64,000 nucleotides of DNA from Isoetes taiwanensis (Eukaryota; Streptophyta; Lycopodiopsida; Isoetales; Isoetaceae). The stretch is taken from assembly GCA_021234155.1 (NCBI GenBank), contig JAJEKV010000002.1, positions 25,598,617 to 25,662,616 of the forward strand, in the 5' to 3' direction. Below are positions 21,571 through 33,380 of this stretch, in pieces (position 1 is the first letter of the stretch; the number at the start of each line of letters is the position of its first letter). Both the position numbers and the translations under genes were made by a program. Under the pieces are notes generated by a model. That model ran no database searches and had not been told where the DNA came from. It was given only the letters and a program-made list of their open reading frames with translations.

Positions 21571-24500
21571 TGAATCCTCCATTCAATCCAACTATGTGGC
21601 CTGTTTTCCATGACTGACATTCCACATTCATCCACGCACGGACGCAAAGCCCTGAGAACAAATGGCATGGCACTCGTTAAAATGAAAAGACGGAATAAAG
21701 AACTAGAATACTTCACATTAGCTTACCATGTCCAAAGCTTCCAGCACAATTATAGGCCAGAGAGCAATTCTTCTCTTAGTAAAAGATTACTCTCATTCTC
21801 CTGTTCTGCCAATGAAAGTGGATGAGTTCGCACCAGGAATTGTGACCACCTTGACTTCGTAGCCTATTTTAGCAGCACATTGATTCTGCATGCCTACTCC
21901 ACAGACCTGTTACAATATAGCTTAACTTTAGCATCTTCATTGAAACCTAGAAGCCTTAATCTGAAGCATAGCAAGAGTTGAGGAACGAACATGCTAAACA
22001 GTTGCAAATGTACTTGCAATTCTGCTTTTGCTGCCACGGATCGCCCGGAACGAAAGAAAAGGAAGCATTCATGCCACTGCCATAGGCCCGAACAATCCCT
22101 ACCGTCAGGCACATCCCAGGCGAATCGTTGCCGTCTAACTGTCACTGACCATCACAAAAGCCTTAAAAAAACCCAACCGATCGCATCCGGTTACATAGAA
22201 TATTCCGGGGCATATTATCCTCAGAACAAATCCAAGCCTTCAAACCGTCACTCCACCGTCCAACAAGAGGGTTGCCCGGGGCAACCCAAAAAGGGAAAAC
22301 TAGCAAAAAGGCACGCCAGAGGCTATAGAGAGTAAAGGCGCTGGAAAATTAGGACAAAGTAATATAAGGGCCTTTTGTCCTTTTTTATCTCACAAACAAT
22401 ATTGGTTCTTTACGAGAAATACTTGAGATGATAAACCAATTACGATTGCGTTATCATCCCAAGTTCAATGAGACTGGCAGAACGAATTCTTCACATAGTT
22501 TTTCTTTGAGGTGGTTATATCCATGGTTGATGGTTTGTTTGGCATGTAATAGTATTTTTGTAGATCTTAATTAATTATTTGCTAGGTATTTTACGTAAAC
22601 GCAAAACCATCGGGGTCAACACTTAATTCAATGTGTTGTAGACTAGCTTTTGGATAGGGAAAAAAATTGAATTATCTTTGTATTAGGGCAAAATTGAAAT
22701 TTATTGTCCATGGTTGAAATAGCCAGCTTACCTCTGTCACAATGGCGCAGAGGCTTAGTTAAGAATACTTTTTTTTTTGCCAGCAAAAATGCTATAAAAA
22801 ATTAAACTTAGGCCGCATCAAAACTTGAAGAAAAGAGAAAGGAGAAATTTCCATAACAAAATTGGTTGTAATCCAGAAAGATAAACAACCAAAATAGGCA
22901 TCCAGTCCATCGAAGAAAAAGGAAGCAAACCCGGCAGAGGCGACAGAAAAAACTTCCTGGCACTTATAATAAACACCTATAAAAATATATCAGAACCCAC
23001 AATTGCAAGGCAGGAAAGGAAAAGAGCCTCAAGTCAAACGAGGAATCGAAGCTAAGGAATGAAAGCTTATAAGAAATCGGAGGTATGCGATGATGATGAC
23101 CGAAACGAAGCACAAGAAAGCACAATGGCGACACCTGGTATCACTTGATAATAAAATTGATAATGATAATGAAATTCGGAAACATGACACTTCCATGGAG
23201 GTCCATGGAGGTTATTTAAAAATCACATGATAGACTAAAGAAGATTAGGCTCACAGTTACAAATACAATTGATAATGAAATTCGAAAACATGGCACTTCC
23301 AAGCAAAAAACTGTAATACATTGTAAGATTGATTTGACAATTGTATCTATGTACACTGGAGTCTTGACTCCTGACCTGATATCCTTTTGACGACTCCTGA
23401 CCTTATATCATTTTGAAACTGCCACTGCATTAGATTCAATAAAGTTATAGAAACCAGTGCCAGAAATTTTAAGATTATGTCCATTGCACTTCCAATTAAT
23501 GATAAGATGCTGCTGAGCTTATGAAGCATTGATCTGCCAGATATTCCATATAACCATCAGCTTCGATCACTGCAATGTTGCAGGTTTTCTGCCTAGTCAT
23601 AGAATAACAATGAGGCTTCAATTACTATGGCAGTAAGTTTAAGTTAGTAGCCGACTCTCATTTCTAGAAATATTGTAAAGATTCTAAAAGGCCTTGCTGT
23701 TTTCCATGGGATTGGCTGAAAGACCTTGCTATCTATTATGGATTGGCTCAGAATCTCTTCCTTAAAAAATACTCCAATCGAATACACATTAACAGGCATC
23801 AATGCCTTCAACATCCGAATGAGTGAGACAGACCGGTAGATATAAGCAGAATTTGACAGCCAAAGGCGAAGGGAGTATAGTGCAACACAATGCATTCCAG
23901 AGGCCATGGCTTGGCAACTCTATACCATTCCAATATTCAGATCACAATTTCAAAGGGTAACTTAGGCAGCTACAAGAACCGCACCATATCAAAATAAAGA
24001 TGAGCATATAACCTGTAGCGCATATGGAGGTTTGCTGCTAAATCCATTTTCAACATAAGGCTTAGCATTCATTATCAACAAATGACCATTCTGCAATGTT
24101 GCGGCCATTCCAGCTTCAACAAAGGTCTCTGTATCTGATTAAAGTGCTTAACAGACATGTAGATATAAAATTCCTTTAATATAGACATATTTGAGAAGGC
24201 CCGATAGTCATACCATGATGACATGATCAAGCAAACTACATCACGGCCATTTTGTATATTGATGCTGATGCAATTCATTCTCTATTATTGGAATTTACGT
24301 TCTAGCAAAGCTAATTTCTTCGAAGTTTAGGCAGTACAGAGTAAACTTCAAACATTTCCTTAAAACTCGAGAAGCAAGTAGCAACTTTCTTAACAACAAG
24401 CAACACGTACTCAAAATTATATTGGTCCATACCACTATATGCAAAAAGGCTGGGCAGTCCACACATATTAATCAGATGCTTGTTCTCTACTAGCAACCTA

Positions 24501-25386
24501 GTGTTCAAACAATAATGGCATACACAAGCACTATATGATTCAGAGGCCTCCTAAGAGCACAAAAATATTTCATTCAGCAGTCGAATTTCAGAATGGAGTG
24601 CTATGATTCAAGAGAACTATGCTACACAGCAAAGCAATATCCACTTGCATGCCAAATGATAGAGATATAATATGAAACAAAGATACATGCGACAACCTTT
24701 ATCAATATTTGATCAATGTGGCAAATGCTTGTCATTTATCAAATGAACTGTAAGAAAACTAGAGATTCCACAGACCTTTTAGTGGTTGTTCAACCAGCAT
24801 CATAGCCCCCATTTCGACCAGCATCACAGCAAAGAATACTCTTGAACAGCGAGCCAGACTGCAGGAAAGAGGCCTCTGCCACGGTTTCCTGTCTGTATCA
24901 AACAATCTAAAACGAAGTAGCCAAAATGTAAGAGGATCTTACCTTCAATGAGCCGGCTTGCATCCTTCACAATGCCGCAGACCGAACATGTACTTCAAGA
25001 AGCTATTTTTGCAACGTTAACTAGCAGAGTAAAAATTTAAAAAAAAAATAAGAACCTACGGCTGTAGCGAAAGGAGAGGAAAGCTGGAGTTAGACGAGAA
25101 GATGATACTATAACCACGCAACCCAATGCGAGCAGGTAAGTAAACGACTCAAAGATCCCTGGTGAGATAGGAGCCTTGGCGACGTCCTTCGGCATCTCCG
25201 TGGGAAAGTTTTGGTTCTAGCTGTAGATCTGCAAAAATAAGATCTAACGGTGCAAGGTAATGCCACATCACTTTTTGCTGAGGTGGAAGCGCAACGTGGA
25301 CAGGCTAGAATTCGAGGAAAGGCCGAAGGCTTGGTTAGGGTGGCGTGCTAAAAAAGGAGAGAGAAAAGAAACACATGTTTCTTTCT
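21571..25386. other. 3.8 kb without recognised gene
   Basis: Missing upstream exons of the DUF599 gene should lie here, but none could be identified. A short minus-strand frame at 21906-21793 (behind an AG acceptor) and one at about 25193-25040 starting MPKDVAKAPISPG look coding-like but match no family I recognise. A 19-nt palindrome with GGGTTGCCC arms sits at 22269-22287. The rest is AT-rich and non-coding in appearance. Confidence 0.35.
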
Positions 25387-27300
25387 TTCTTTTTTTTTTT
25401 TTTTTGAGGAAAAGGGTTTTTATTTATCATAAATGGAGTACATCATAGTGAAGGAAGGTCTTCAGAGGACTAGCCTTAAACATGGAATAGAGATTTATAG
25501 TGGTATCATCTATCTATTTACTCCTTGGCATATGAGTGATAATCCAGTATTCGGTTGCACAAAATTGAAACAGGGTCGGGTTTAGTCTAGCAATATACAT
25601 GTCAAAATTTGGCACTTACCCTATCTATTTACACCTTGGCATATGAGAGCCAGGTCGATCTCATCATCTTCAATGATCACCATATTAGTAGCAACTGGGT
25701 CCACTTGCCAGCCAATGCCAATCCAATCAGGGGGAAAAGCAAAATGCCAATCCAATCAGGGGAAAAAGCAAAATGCCAGAGAGTTGCGGCATAAGCACGA
25801 TACTTGGCTTTGTGATGGTAATACATGAGGAGTTGCGTTAGGAAAGTAGATGAGAACTTCTCCATAAGCACGATACTTGGCTTTGTGATGGTAATACATA
25901 TCTCGGAATAACAAGAACTGAGTTTCAAACATCAACCTCCCATAGCAAAACATGAACTTATCCAACATGATGGCCTAATAGTCGTATAGCAAAAAAGCCT
26001 TGAGCTTAAGCAGGTCTAGAGTGATGCTATGGGTTAAAGGCCACATTTGTTCATTAGTGAAGATTCCAAAAGTAGCAGCATAGGCCGAGAGTTCTTCAAA
26101 CTGAGGTTTATAGTTCGTCCTGGTCGTCAATGCAATCAGCGTTTCTATAAGCCAAGAAATGATCATCAGAAATAAGCATACCATCACAAAGAGAAACATT
26201 TAACAAGCCTTGAAACTTCCCTATTTCCATCCAATTGTCATTTGCTTTATCTAACATTTTAATTTTATGTGCCACGGCTATTTTACTTAAGCTTCTAAAG
26301 AATCCAGTAAGCTGTCTGTTTGATACTGTTCAAGAATTTGTTAGAGCCTCTAAAAATGTCCACAGGGTTAGCCCAATTCCCTAGACGAATTCCTCCATCT
26401 TGAAGTTACCTATCCAATCACCTCCAGAAATCTCGGATGCTAGAACAGTCAAAAATATGTTTGACTGTCTCAAAATGATGGCCACAAAGCTTACAAAAGG
26501 GAGAAATATCTTTGGTGTTACTTTTACACCTGTCATTGATAATTTTCTTGGCTTAAATTGCATTATGTATATATCTCCAAATGAAGGTTTGCAGTTTTAA
26601 TTGGGCATAGGGTTTCCTTGTGTGGCTCATAATTTTAATAAAATAATCCTTAGAGACTTGCCATTTGCTAGGGTTGATCTCAGATTTAGCAAGATGCAAT
26701 GGTATCATATCATAAAGAAACCTTGTACTTGTCAAAGTTTTTAATAAACTTGTTAGAAGTTCTAGATCTTGACATTCGTCTAGGTCTCCTACTACTTTTA
26801 GATTGACTTCATAGATCTTCTTGTCTATTCTTTTTACCTCAACAACCTGGGATATTTCCTTCCAATGTTTCCAGCTTGTACCATTCTATAGCTGTTGCAA
26901 TTGGGTGATACTTGCTTTTTTCCATTTCCACTGGAATTGGGAATGTTGAATACTCCAAACATCATCATCCTCTGCTACAAAATTGGAGACTAGAATAAAG
27001 GGAAAGTGGCTCGATCAAATCCTAATTCTTTGTGTCCAAAGCCCTCAGATGCCTTGTTCCAAGCACCAAAAAACCTTCTCATTAAGGAGAAGTATTGAGG
27101 GCACATTTAATAGAGAATAGAGCTGAATTAGAAAGATGGTGGTTGTATTTCTTCATTCCCAAAGGTTTACTAATCTCCACACAGTATCTTATCAATTTCA
27201 TAGCAGGGGACTGCCGTAGCTTTCCAAACATATTTGGCATTGAAGGCCTCACTTTGCTTATATAAAGATGTGAATCCCGACCGCCTTTCCTTCTTAACAT
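25387..27300 (-). pseudogene. LINE retrotransposon 3' part with poly(A) tail
   Basis: On the minus strand the frame around 26.6 kb gives LKLQTFIWRYIHNAI followed by SPFCKLCGHHFETVKHIFDC. This is the zinc-binding domain found after plant LINE reverse transcriptases (FxWR, then CxxC...H...C). Other frames are broken by many stops. The element ends in a 16-nt poly(A) (T run at 25390-25405 on the + strand), fitting a minus-strand LINE. The upstream half of ORF2 is absent: the chromovirus LTR begins at 27426. Internal tandem duplications lie at 25712-25778 and 25791-25900. Confidence 0.7.
25712..25900. repeat. Two short tandem duplications inside the LINE tail
   Basis: A unit of about 31 bp (CCAATCCAATCAGGGG plus AAAAGCAAAATG) occurs twice at 25712-25778. 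The 37-bp word beginning CATAAGCACGATACTTGG occurs at 25791-25827 and again at 25864-25900, a 73-bp tandem step. Confidence 0.8.
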
Positions 27301-27425
27301 GCGTTATTTCTCCCTGATTAACATAGTGCATACCTTCTCAAAGGTTCCTGTTATTGTGCAAAACGAGGTGCACCCTGGACTACCATAGTCATCGGATCCG
27401 GCGGTCCTATGGCCCAGATCATATG

Positions 27426-28923
27426 TGTGACGTTCCACATATTTATATACTATACGTATAAATACTATGACACGTCACCAGGTATGTTTGGACTATAATG
27501 GGGATTAGGGGCTAACATTAAAAGCAGTTCATATTAGCTATACTAAATAATCATAGATTAGTTAATCTAATTAACCTGATTAGACTAATTAATAATATCA
27601 ATTAGCCAATAGGAGGAGACACCTGGCCCAAATCGATTGAGCCTGAGGAGACTTGCTATTCCAAGGGGCAAGCTGGGCCTGCAGTCCCAATCCTGCCCCA
27701 AATCGATTTGGAAAAGATTGGAGAAGGGAGGAGCTGCTTGAACCAGTGATTAGCATTGAATCATGGATGTTATGGTCCAGCCAAAAAACAGGTCAGTCTT
27801 TAGGTAGTTTATGTTCCAATCTAACCCTTGTATGATTAGATGAATGACTAGACTCTCTTTTATGCTCTATTTGATATTATGATGGATGATTTGAATGTGA
27901 TTGTTCTTTCCTTCTGTTCCTCCTGTGTGCGTATGGGGTTAAAGTGGGGTAGAGACCTAAAAGCTACCTAGGAATAGAGATGCTCCTAGCTAGAACCCTT
28001 TAAAACCCATTAAATGCGACTTGTGCACAAGAGCCCTCCTAGCTGTCAATGGTATGGTGTGGCTGAGCACCAGACAAGGACCATGGTGGTGAAGTGGGGT
28101 AGGACCTTGCCTAGCGTGGATACAAGGCTCTCTACTGTGGCTAGGTCCATAGTCGGTCATTGCGTATGGGCCGGGTATGGATCTGACACCTACTGGGTCG
28201 CAGGATACGTGTCTATAGGGATGTCCTGGGCTCGATAGGCATGCCGGGGCAGCCTATGGATTTTGGAGGGTTAAAGTCAGGTACGAATACGTGGTTGCCT
28301 GGCGAAACCACGATCGTCTAGCCATCCATGGAAGCACCATGCTCTGGAAGGGATTTTCCTTTTTCCTGCCTCATCGGACCGGGGAGATGTAACTCGGAGT
28401 AGTCTCATAGGGTGATTTCATAAGATTACGTATCCAAAAGGCTATAGCCATGTTATAGCATGATTCAGCCTATCTGCAAAGTGTGCACAGGAGGGGCGGA
28501 TAGAGTGGACTACCCTAGCCATTGTTCTATGCCAGCCAATGCCATTGTCATGATTCTGTCTGATGTCATCTGGAGGCCCTGACCGTCGGTTGTTTTCCTG
28601 GAGTCTGAGCCTGGGTTAGAGCCCCTGTTATGTTGTTGTTGAGATGTTACTTGTATGGATGATGGATGGACCACCCTTCGTGGTGGTATGATATTATATG
28701 TTTTGTATGCTAGGTGCTAACTTGTACGTACGCTTCCACTATATAGGGTTTCCATAGCATGCGTGGGACAAATGACACCTCTGTGTCCTTCACCCGGGCA
28801 CTTGGCCATCACAAGTGGTTCGAGGTAGACAGAGGGCCTTTCTGTGGTGATGAGGTCACCATGGGAGGGGAATTTCCCATATGTATACGATGGGAGCATC
28901 ATATAGGTTCAGGGAGCGTCACA
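27426..28923 (+). repeat. 5' LTR of the chromovirus
   Basis: It starts TGTGACGTTCC and ends GCGTCACA, with matching inverted termini TGTGACG/CGTCACA, 1498 bp, immediately before the primer site. It aligns by eye with 48243-49127, but the latter lacks about 300 bp corresponding to roughly 27690-27995 and everything after about 28625. Confidence 0.9.
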
Positions 28924-28924
28924 A

Positions 28925-28936
28925 TGGTATCAGAGC
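28925..28936 (+). promoter_or_regulatory. Primer-binding site, initiator Met-tRNA type
   Basis: TGGTATCAGAGC is the exact complement of the 3' end of plant initiator Met-tRNA, one base after the LTR end. This is where minus-strand DNA synthesis is primed. Confidence 0.93.
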
Positions 28937-29127
28937 ATGATTCTATTAGACCAGGTCATTGCACTAGCCATATTCTAACTCGCTAGACCGTTTAGTAGTA
29001 AAGGAGGGTCTTTTCTCCAGCATAGGGGTACTTAGATACCTTTAAGGAGGATGAGTGTATTAATTGGGTAGGAATGGGTTAGTTAGGGTAAGATTTTTAT
29101 GAGGTATTAGGATAAGATTATGTTGGT
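28937..29127 (+). other. Chromovirus leader before the first insertion
   Basis: Untranslated leader between primer site and the insertion. Its last 36 bp (GAGGTATTAGGATAAGATTA onward, 29091-29127) recur at 33028-33062 on the far side of the insertion. The leader resumes at about 33001-33380. Confidence 0.6.
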
Positions 29128-29138
29128 TATTTTTTGGG

Positions 29139-29162
29139 TTGCCCCTAGGGGGCAAACCCTTG
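29139..29162. repeat. Imperfect palindrome at the insertion's left edge
   Basis: GGGTTGCCCCTA followed by GGGGGCAAACCC forms an almost perfect hairpin. The arm GGGTTGCCC also appears in the 19-nt palindrome at 22269-22287 and, inverted, at about 32973-32981. Confidence 0.8.
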
Positions 29163-29178
29163 TTTATGTGGGTTTATG

Positions 29179-29218
29179 GCATATCCTAGGTATATTCTAG
29201 AATATACCTAGGATATGC
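29179..29218. repeat. Perfect 40-bp palindrome
   Basis: The first 20 bases, GCATATCCTAGGTATATTCT, are followed directly by their exact reverse complement with no loop. It can extrude as a cruciform. No gene overlaps it. Confidence 0.95.
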
Positions 29219-30320
29219 TGATGACTGCTCAAAACTTACTATTCGCTGTAAACTCTCGGTCACCTGCGTTCTGGATCCAGGATGCTCTAACCGAGTAACT
29301 GGCAGGGCAGACCGAAGATTTTCCTTTCAGAATTTATGTCCGCAGTTGCAAGAATCGGAGCAGAAAAATTTGCTGAAAAGGAATCGGAGGCTCCTAACTA
29401 TGTTGGAATGGCTATGGTGAGCGGCTATGATGGAGGGCTTTGCCGGAGCATGGTTAATGCCATTTTTTCCCTCCATGGCTTCCAAAATGGAGCGCACATC
29501 CATTGACCTTCAGGAAGGTCTACTTCTTGGTACTTATTCTCCTGTGTGTTTTTCATTTCATTATACATGGCAGTCGGCAATTTTCAATTTCCAGTCCCTT
29601 TTTACGGTGGCTTTATTAGTGTTATGTACATGATACATCAAGATGCACTTTTCTACTGTATTAAGCAGAAGAACAGGGTAAACTATTATCTTAGAAAAAT
29701 CAGTAAACTAGTCTTCTTTCTGTTCTAGTAAAGAAGCAACCAAGTTAAGCTTTATAAAATATTCAAGAATCTGCTAGTGATAATAGGAGGTTTCACTTAA
29801 AATTGGAGACCTACTTTGTTGGCCAAAGGTTTGCATTTCACTCAGCATTCCAATCATTTTGTTGAATACATGCGAATTGAGGCAATTCATATGCAGAGCT
29901 TTGTATGACAATCTATGATTTCCTTATTTTGTTTTGCTGGATATGATGGATCGAGGGCATTCTCAAGGATTGGCTTCCGACGGAAACATGTGGAAAATGT
30001 CTTATGCCCACATGTTCTGAAATAGAATGCTACGAAAATCTTCTCTTTGTATTGACAGAGTTATAGATTTTTGATCTAAGCTCTGGAGAAAAGGCAGCAA
30101 TTTTTACAGGGTTTAACTAAGGTACCCTTTTCCTTTCAGATTGGATTGAAGTTTGCAGCTTGAGAATATTGTTGGCTCCTTGACAAGGTAACAAATGTCT
30201 TTTGCACATTGGACAAGTAAGTTCTTTGTCTGTTGCAGGACAGGTCAGGAAATGATATTCCCCATCTTTTTATTCACATTTGCCAGAGTGATGGAATATG
30301 TTCAGGTAGCACCCCAGCTT

Positions 30321-31421
30321 CTACATTCTATGATGGAATAGGAACCAATGATTTCTCGCAGTAGAGTGGTACGATACCTCTTTGTCTTTTTCCTTGACCA
30401 CCAGTCCGAGCAATTCTGCAAAAGCTTTGCTGGCATCCTTCACTTTGGACTTCACATTTAAGAGCAATACCTCATGAAGTGTCTCCCTTAAAATTGCAAT
30501 CTTTAAAGCCGTATATATTGACGTCTCCAATGATGCCATAGCACCATTAACCTGTGAGCTAGCTAATCTCTGAGCTACAAACTGCTTATCAGCAGCACTC
30601 AAATTATTACCTCCTGTCCATACATAGTTTAAGATCACTGATTTGTCTATACAAAAGTGGTCCGTCCAACTTTGCAGATAGGCCTTTACAATCTCTATAT
30701 TTTCATGCAAAACCTGTTGTGATTCATGCACAGAAATTGTTATTAAGTGATTGATGAACCTAGAAAAAATGTAAGTGTCAGGGCTGACGTTCTTCCATTG
30801 TAAAACTACAATTCAGATGTCCCAAAGCAGGTATGGCGGTATTGTTAAGTGTAGCACACAAAGGTCTAATTCATTCAGGCATTTGCTGGGCTGGAGCATT
30901 TCTGGTTAGAAATTTCAGATACAAGTGCTCAATTATATTTAAAACAACATTCATACATGGGTTCTGATTAAGTTCATCTTTATCCATTGTAATTATCTCG
31001 ATAACCTTCTTTTCTTCATTATTCCTAGCATCATCAGATAATGGAACATGCTTTCCTCTTTCTGAAGACATATCAGATTTTGTTTTATCCTCGTTTCTGT
31101 GTCCAACAAAGCTGCTTATAAGAGAAGATTCCTGGCTAGGAATGGTACCCATGGTATACTGTGTAGAAAGAGCCTGAGATATGTCCGTTGAGACTATTCT
31201 TAGGATTTGGACTTCAATCTTATGCCTTTGACAACGTCATTAAACATTTGACAATGAGAAGTTTTAACTGGAAATTCCTTATACACCTTTGCACAGTCAA
31301 TCAAATGTTGCCACAGAGGACTACCAGCATAATCTTCAAAGATAATAGTGAACAGTTTTTCTCGCTCGTGTGTACAGGAGCAGAAACATGTAGATCCCAC
31401 CAAACATTCTCTGGAAATCAA
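30321..31421 (-). pseudogene. Broken frames downstream of the LRR fragment, family unknown
   Basis: Three minus-strand frames follow the LRR fragment: 31421-31200, 31152-30871 and 30731-30321 (136 residues). The last, with LSAADKQFVAQRLASSQVNG, then ASLETSIYTALKIAILRETL and KDASKAFAELLGLVVKEKDK, is rich in predicted helix and looks like real coding sequence. The middle one is hydrophilic and charged. Stops between them indicate decay. They may be the C-terminal extension of the same resistance-type gene or a second captured gene. I recognise no domain. Confidence 0.4.
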
Positions 31422-31561
31422 TACAATACAGGATCATTTTTCGCATGAGATTCATTTGATGCCAGTTTCATAAGCTACTGATTAGAAACAAGTGGACTGA
31501 GCTTCTCTTTTATCATTTGCCCATCAACCTTGACAAATATAACATCTATGATGGTATAATC

Positions 31562-32184
31562 AGAAATCCTGACTTGGAATCTCTTCTTCTTCACTCTCTG
31601 TGTCCATCGCATCATAATCTGATCTGCAGGAATCTAATCCTAAGTTTTCAAGCTTAGAGAGTCTGCCAATATCTGAGGGTAATATTGTAAAAGCTGTGCA
31701 TCGTTCCACCTTCAGCTCAATTAAGTTTTCAAGGTGTTCAATTTCTGTAGTAAGCTTCTTTAATTTCACACTACCACAAAGCTGGAGATACTTTAACCTT
31801 GACATTCTCCCAATTGTTAGAGGCAAATCTGTCAAATTGGCGCATTTTCTCAAATCAAGTCGTACCAAGGCGGACAAGCTACCTATCTCCATTGGAAGTC
31901 CGCTGAGACTAGAGCATTGGTGAAGGCATATAGACTATAGATTTTGAAGCTGCCCAATATCCATTGGTAAAGTAGATAGGCCGGTGCATTCCCTAAAATT
32001 GATTTGAGTTCGGGGGAAGCTTCTTCAGACTTTCGCACAAAACCACATCCAAAGTTTCAAGTAAAGGCAAGCTTCCTTTTTCCACAGACAGCTCTGTCAA
32101 TGCAGTACATTCTATAAGCTTAAAGAGCAGAGCATTTTCAAACTTGAGAACAGATTGGCCGCATTTAAATGAGGGTCCATGCAA
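31562..32184 (-). pseudogene. LRR fragment of a plant NLR-type resistance gene
   Basis: Minus-strand translation shows at least six leucine-rich repeats of the plant NBS-LRR kind: LTELSVEKGSLPLLETLDVV, CESLKKLPP, TGLSTLPMDIGQLQNL, SSLSGLPMEIGSLSALVRLD, CANLTDLPLTIGRMSRLKYL, then EHLENLIELKVERCTAFTIL and IGRLSKLENLGLDSC, ending in an acidic tail ESEEEEIPSQDF. At least one internal stop lies after QLQNL, and there is a frame change near 31990. No NB-ARC, TIR or coiled-coil domain was found nearby, so only the LRR end was carried into the insertion. Confidence 0.8.
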
Positions 32185-33000
32185 TGTGCATGGTCAATTT
32201 CACACTGGGATTCTCTTATATCGTGTCGTCATGAATATATCGTAACTGAATGTCATAAGAAGGGAGTCTTGTCGTTGCCGCCAGTTGGATGCAACCATTT
32301 CGGTTGTTGTTGGCTAAGATTCTAGACTCTTGAGCTGTCAGTTCCAAGTTCTCCTCAAATTGCAAAACTACTTTCAATATAGTTTGTATCTAAAATAAAT
32401 GCTAGCACAGTTGTTAGCAACTCAGACTTGCATGCTTTCCTAAACACTTGATTGGGTTCTTCAAATGTTTCATAACCATATTTATATATAAAGTTGTTGC
32501 AAGGGCAGAATTAGTGTCGGTTCCAAATGATGTGAAAGAGGTCTGGTGCGGAAGAGAAAATGGTATAAAGGTTTAAGATTTCCTTTAAGGTTTACCAAAG
32601 CACGAATTGGTCCTTTTGTACCATTGGGTACTCTATTCTTAATATTTGTATGCATTCACTAAGAAAACGAAAGCATGTATTCATACAAGCCCCATGTACA
32701 ATTTCCATTACTAATATAACTACAAAAACATTCTTCATAAATGGCTAATATGTTTTAGACAAAGATCATAATCACGTCAATCCTAATTGGTCTAGGTACT
32801 GAGCTTTGCAAGCCTCTTCTTCGTCTATGTATCATAAACAAAACAAAACAACACAAAACAAAACACCACGTTCAAACCATTAATAAGCCCCGACACATAA
32901 AATGACCCAACAAGAACCATGAAAATGAAACGACAACAAGAAACATGAAATCACATTCTCGGGCCACCGTAGGGCAACCCTCCATGCGCAGCACCTTGTT

Positions 33001-33380
33001 TTATCTGTATAAGGTCCATTAATTCTGAGGTATTATGGTAAGATTATGTTGGTTATTTTTTTTATCTGTATAAGGTCCATTAATTCTGAGGGTCATAACT
33101 TTCTCTAGGAGGCTTGGATTGGGCTGATTTTTGTTTTTTTGCGACGGGGACACCTTAATTAGTCTAGGGCAACTCTTGGACTGGCCGGCAGCATCAACAT
33201 TTCGGCCAAAAACCAAAATCAGCGCCAACGACATTTTGTGTATTTTAAATTTGATTTGGGGCGTCCAAAACGTCCTCGGCGCCGAAATATGCGTTTGTTG
33301 TATTTTATACATATAAAAGTTTTTCACAAAAATATTAAAAAAAAATTTGAATTCAAATCTTTTTGGACGTTTTATTTTGC
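33001..33380 (+). repeat. Chromovirus leader with 62-bp tandem duplication
   Basis: The 29-bp word TTATCTGTATAAGGTCCATT... occurs at 33001-33029 and again at about 33062-33091, with the 34-bp word shared with the other side of the insertion between them. The remainder is non-coding leader up to gag. Confidence 0.65.

Larger units (their letters stand above)
29128..33000 (-). mobile_element. 3.9-kb insertion carrying resistance-gene fragments
   Basis: The chromovirus leader is interrupted between two copies of the same 34-36 bp sequence. The inserted DNA holds an LRR gene fragment and its downstream frames, all on the minus strand. Its left edge has two palindromes (29139-29162 and 29179-29218). 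A 9-bp GGGTTGCCC at 29139 is mirrored by GGGCAACCC at about 32973-32981, near the right edge. No transposase or reverse transcriptase was seen, so the insertion mechanism is unknown: a captured-gene transposon, a retrocopy or a filler insertion are all possible. Confidence 0.55.

Noticed and set aside
25040-25193. Minus-strand frame MPKDVAKAPISPG as the first exon of DUF599 or sulfiredoxin
   Set aside because: It resembles neither family's N-terminus and no splice path to the known exons could be shown.
29128-33000. Helitron origin for the NLR-carrying insertion
   Set aside because: No TC start, CTRR end or A/T insertion site could be placed at the borders.
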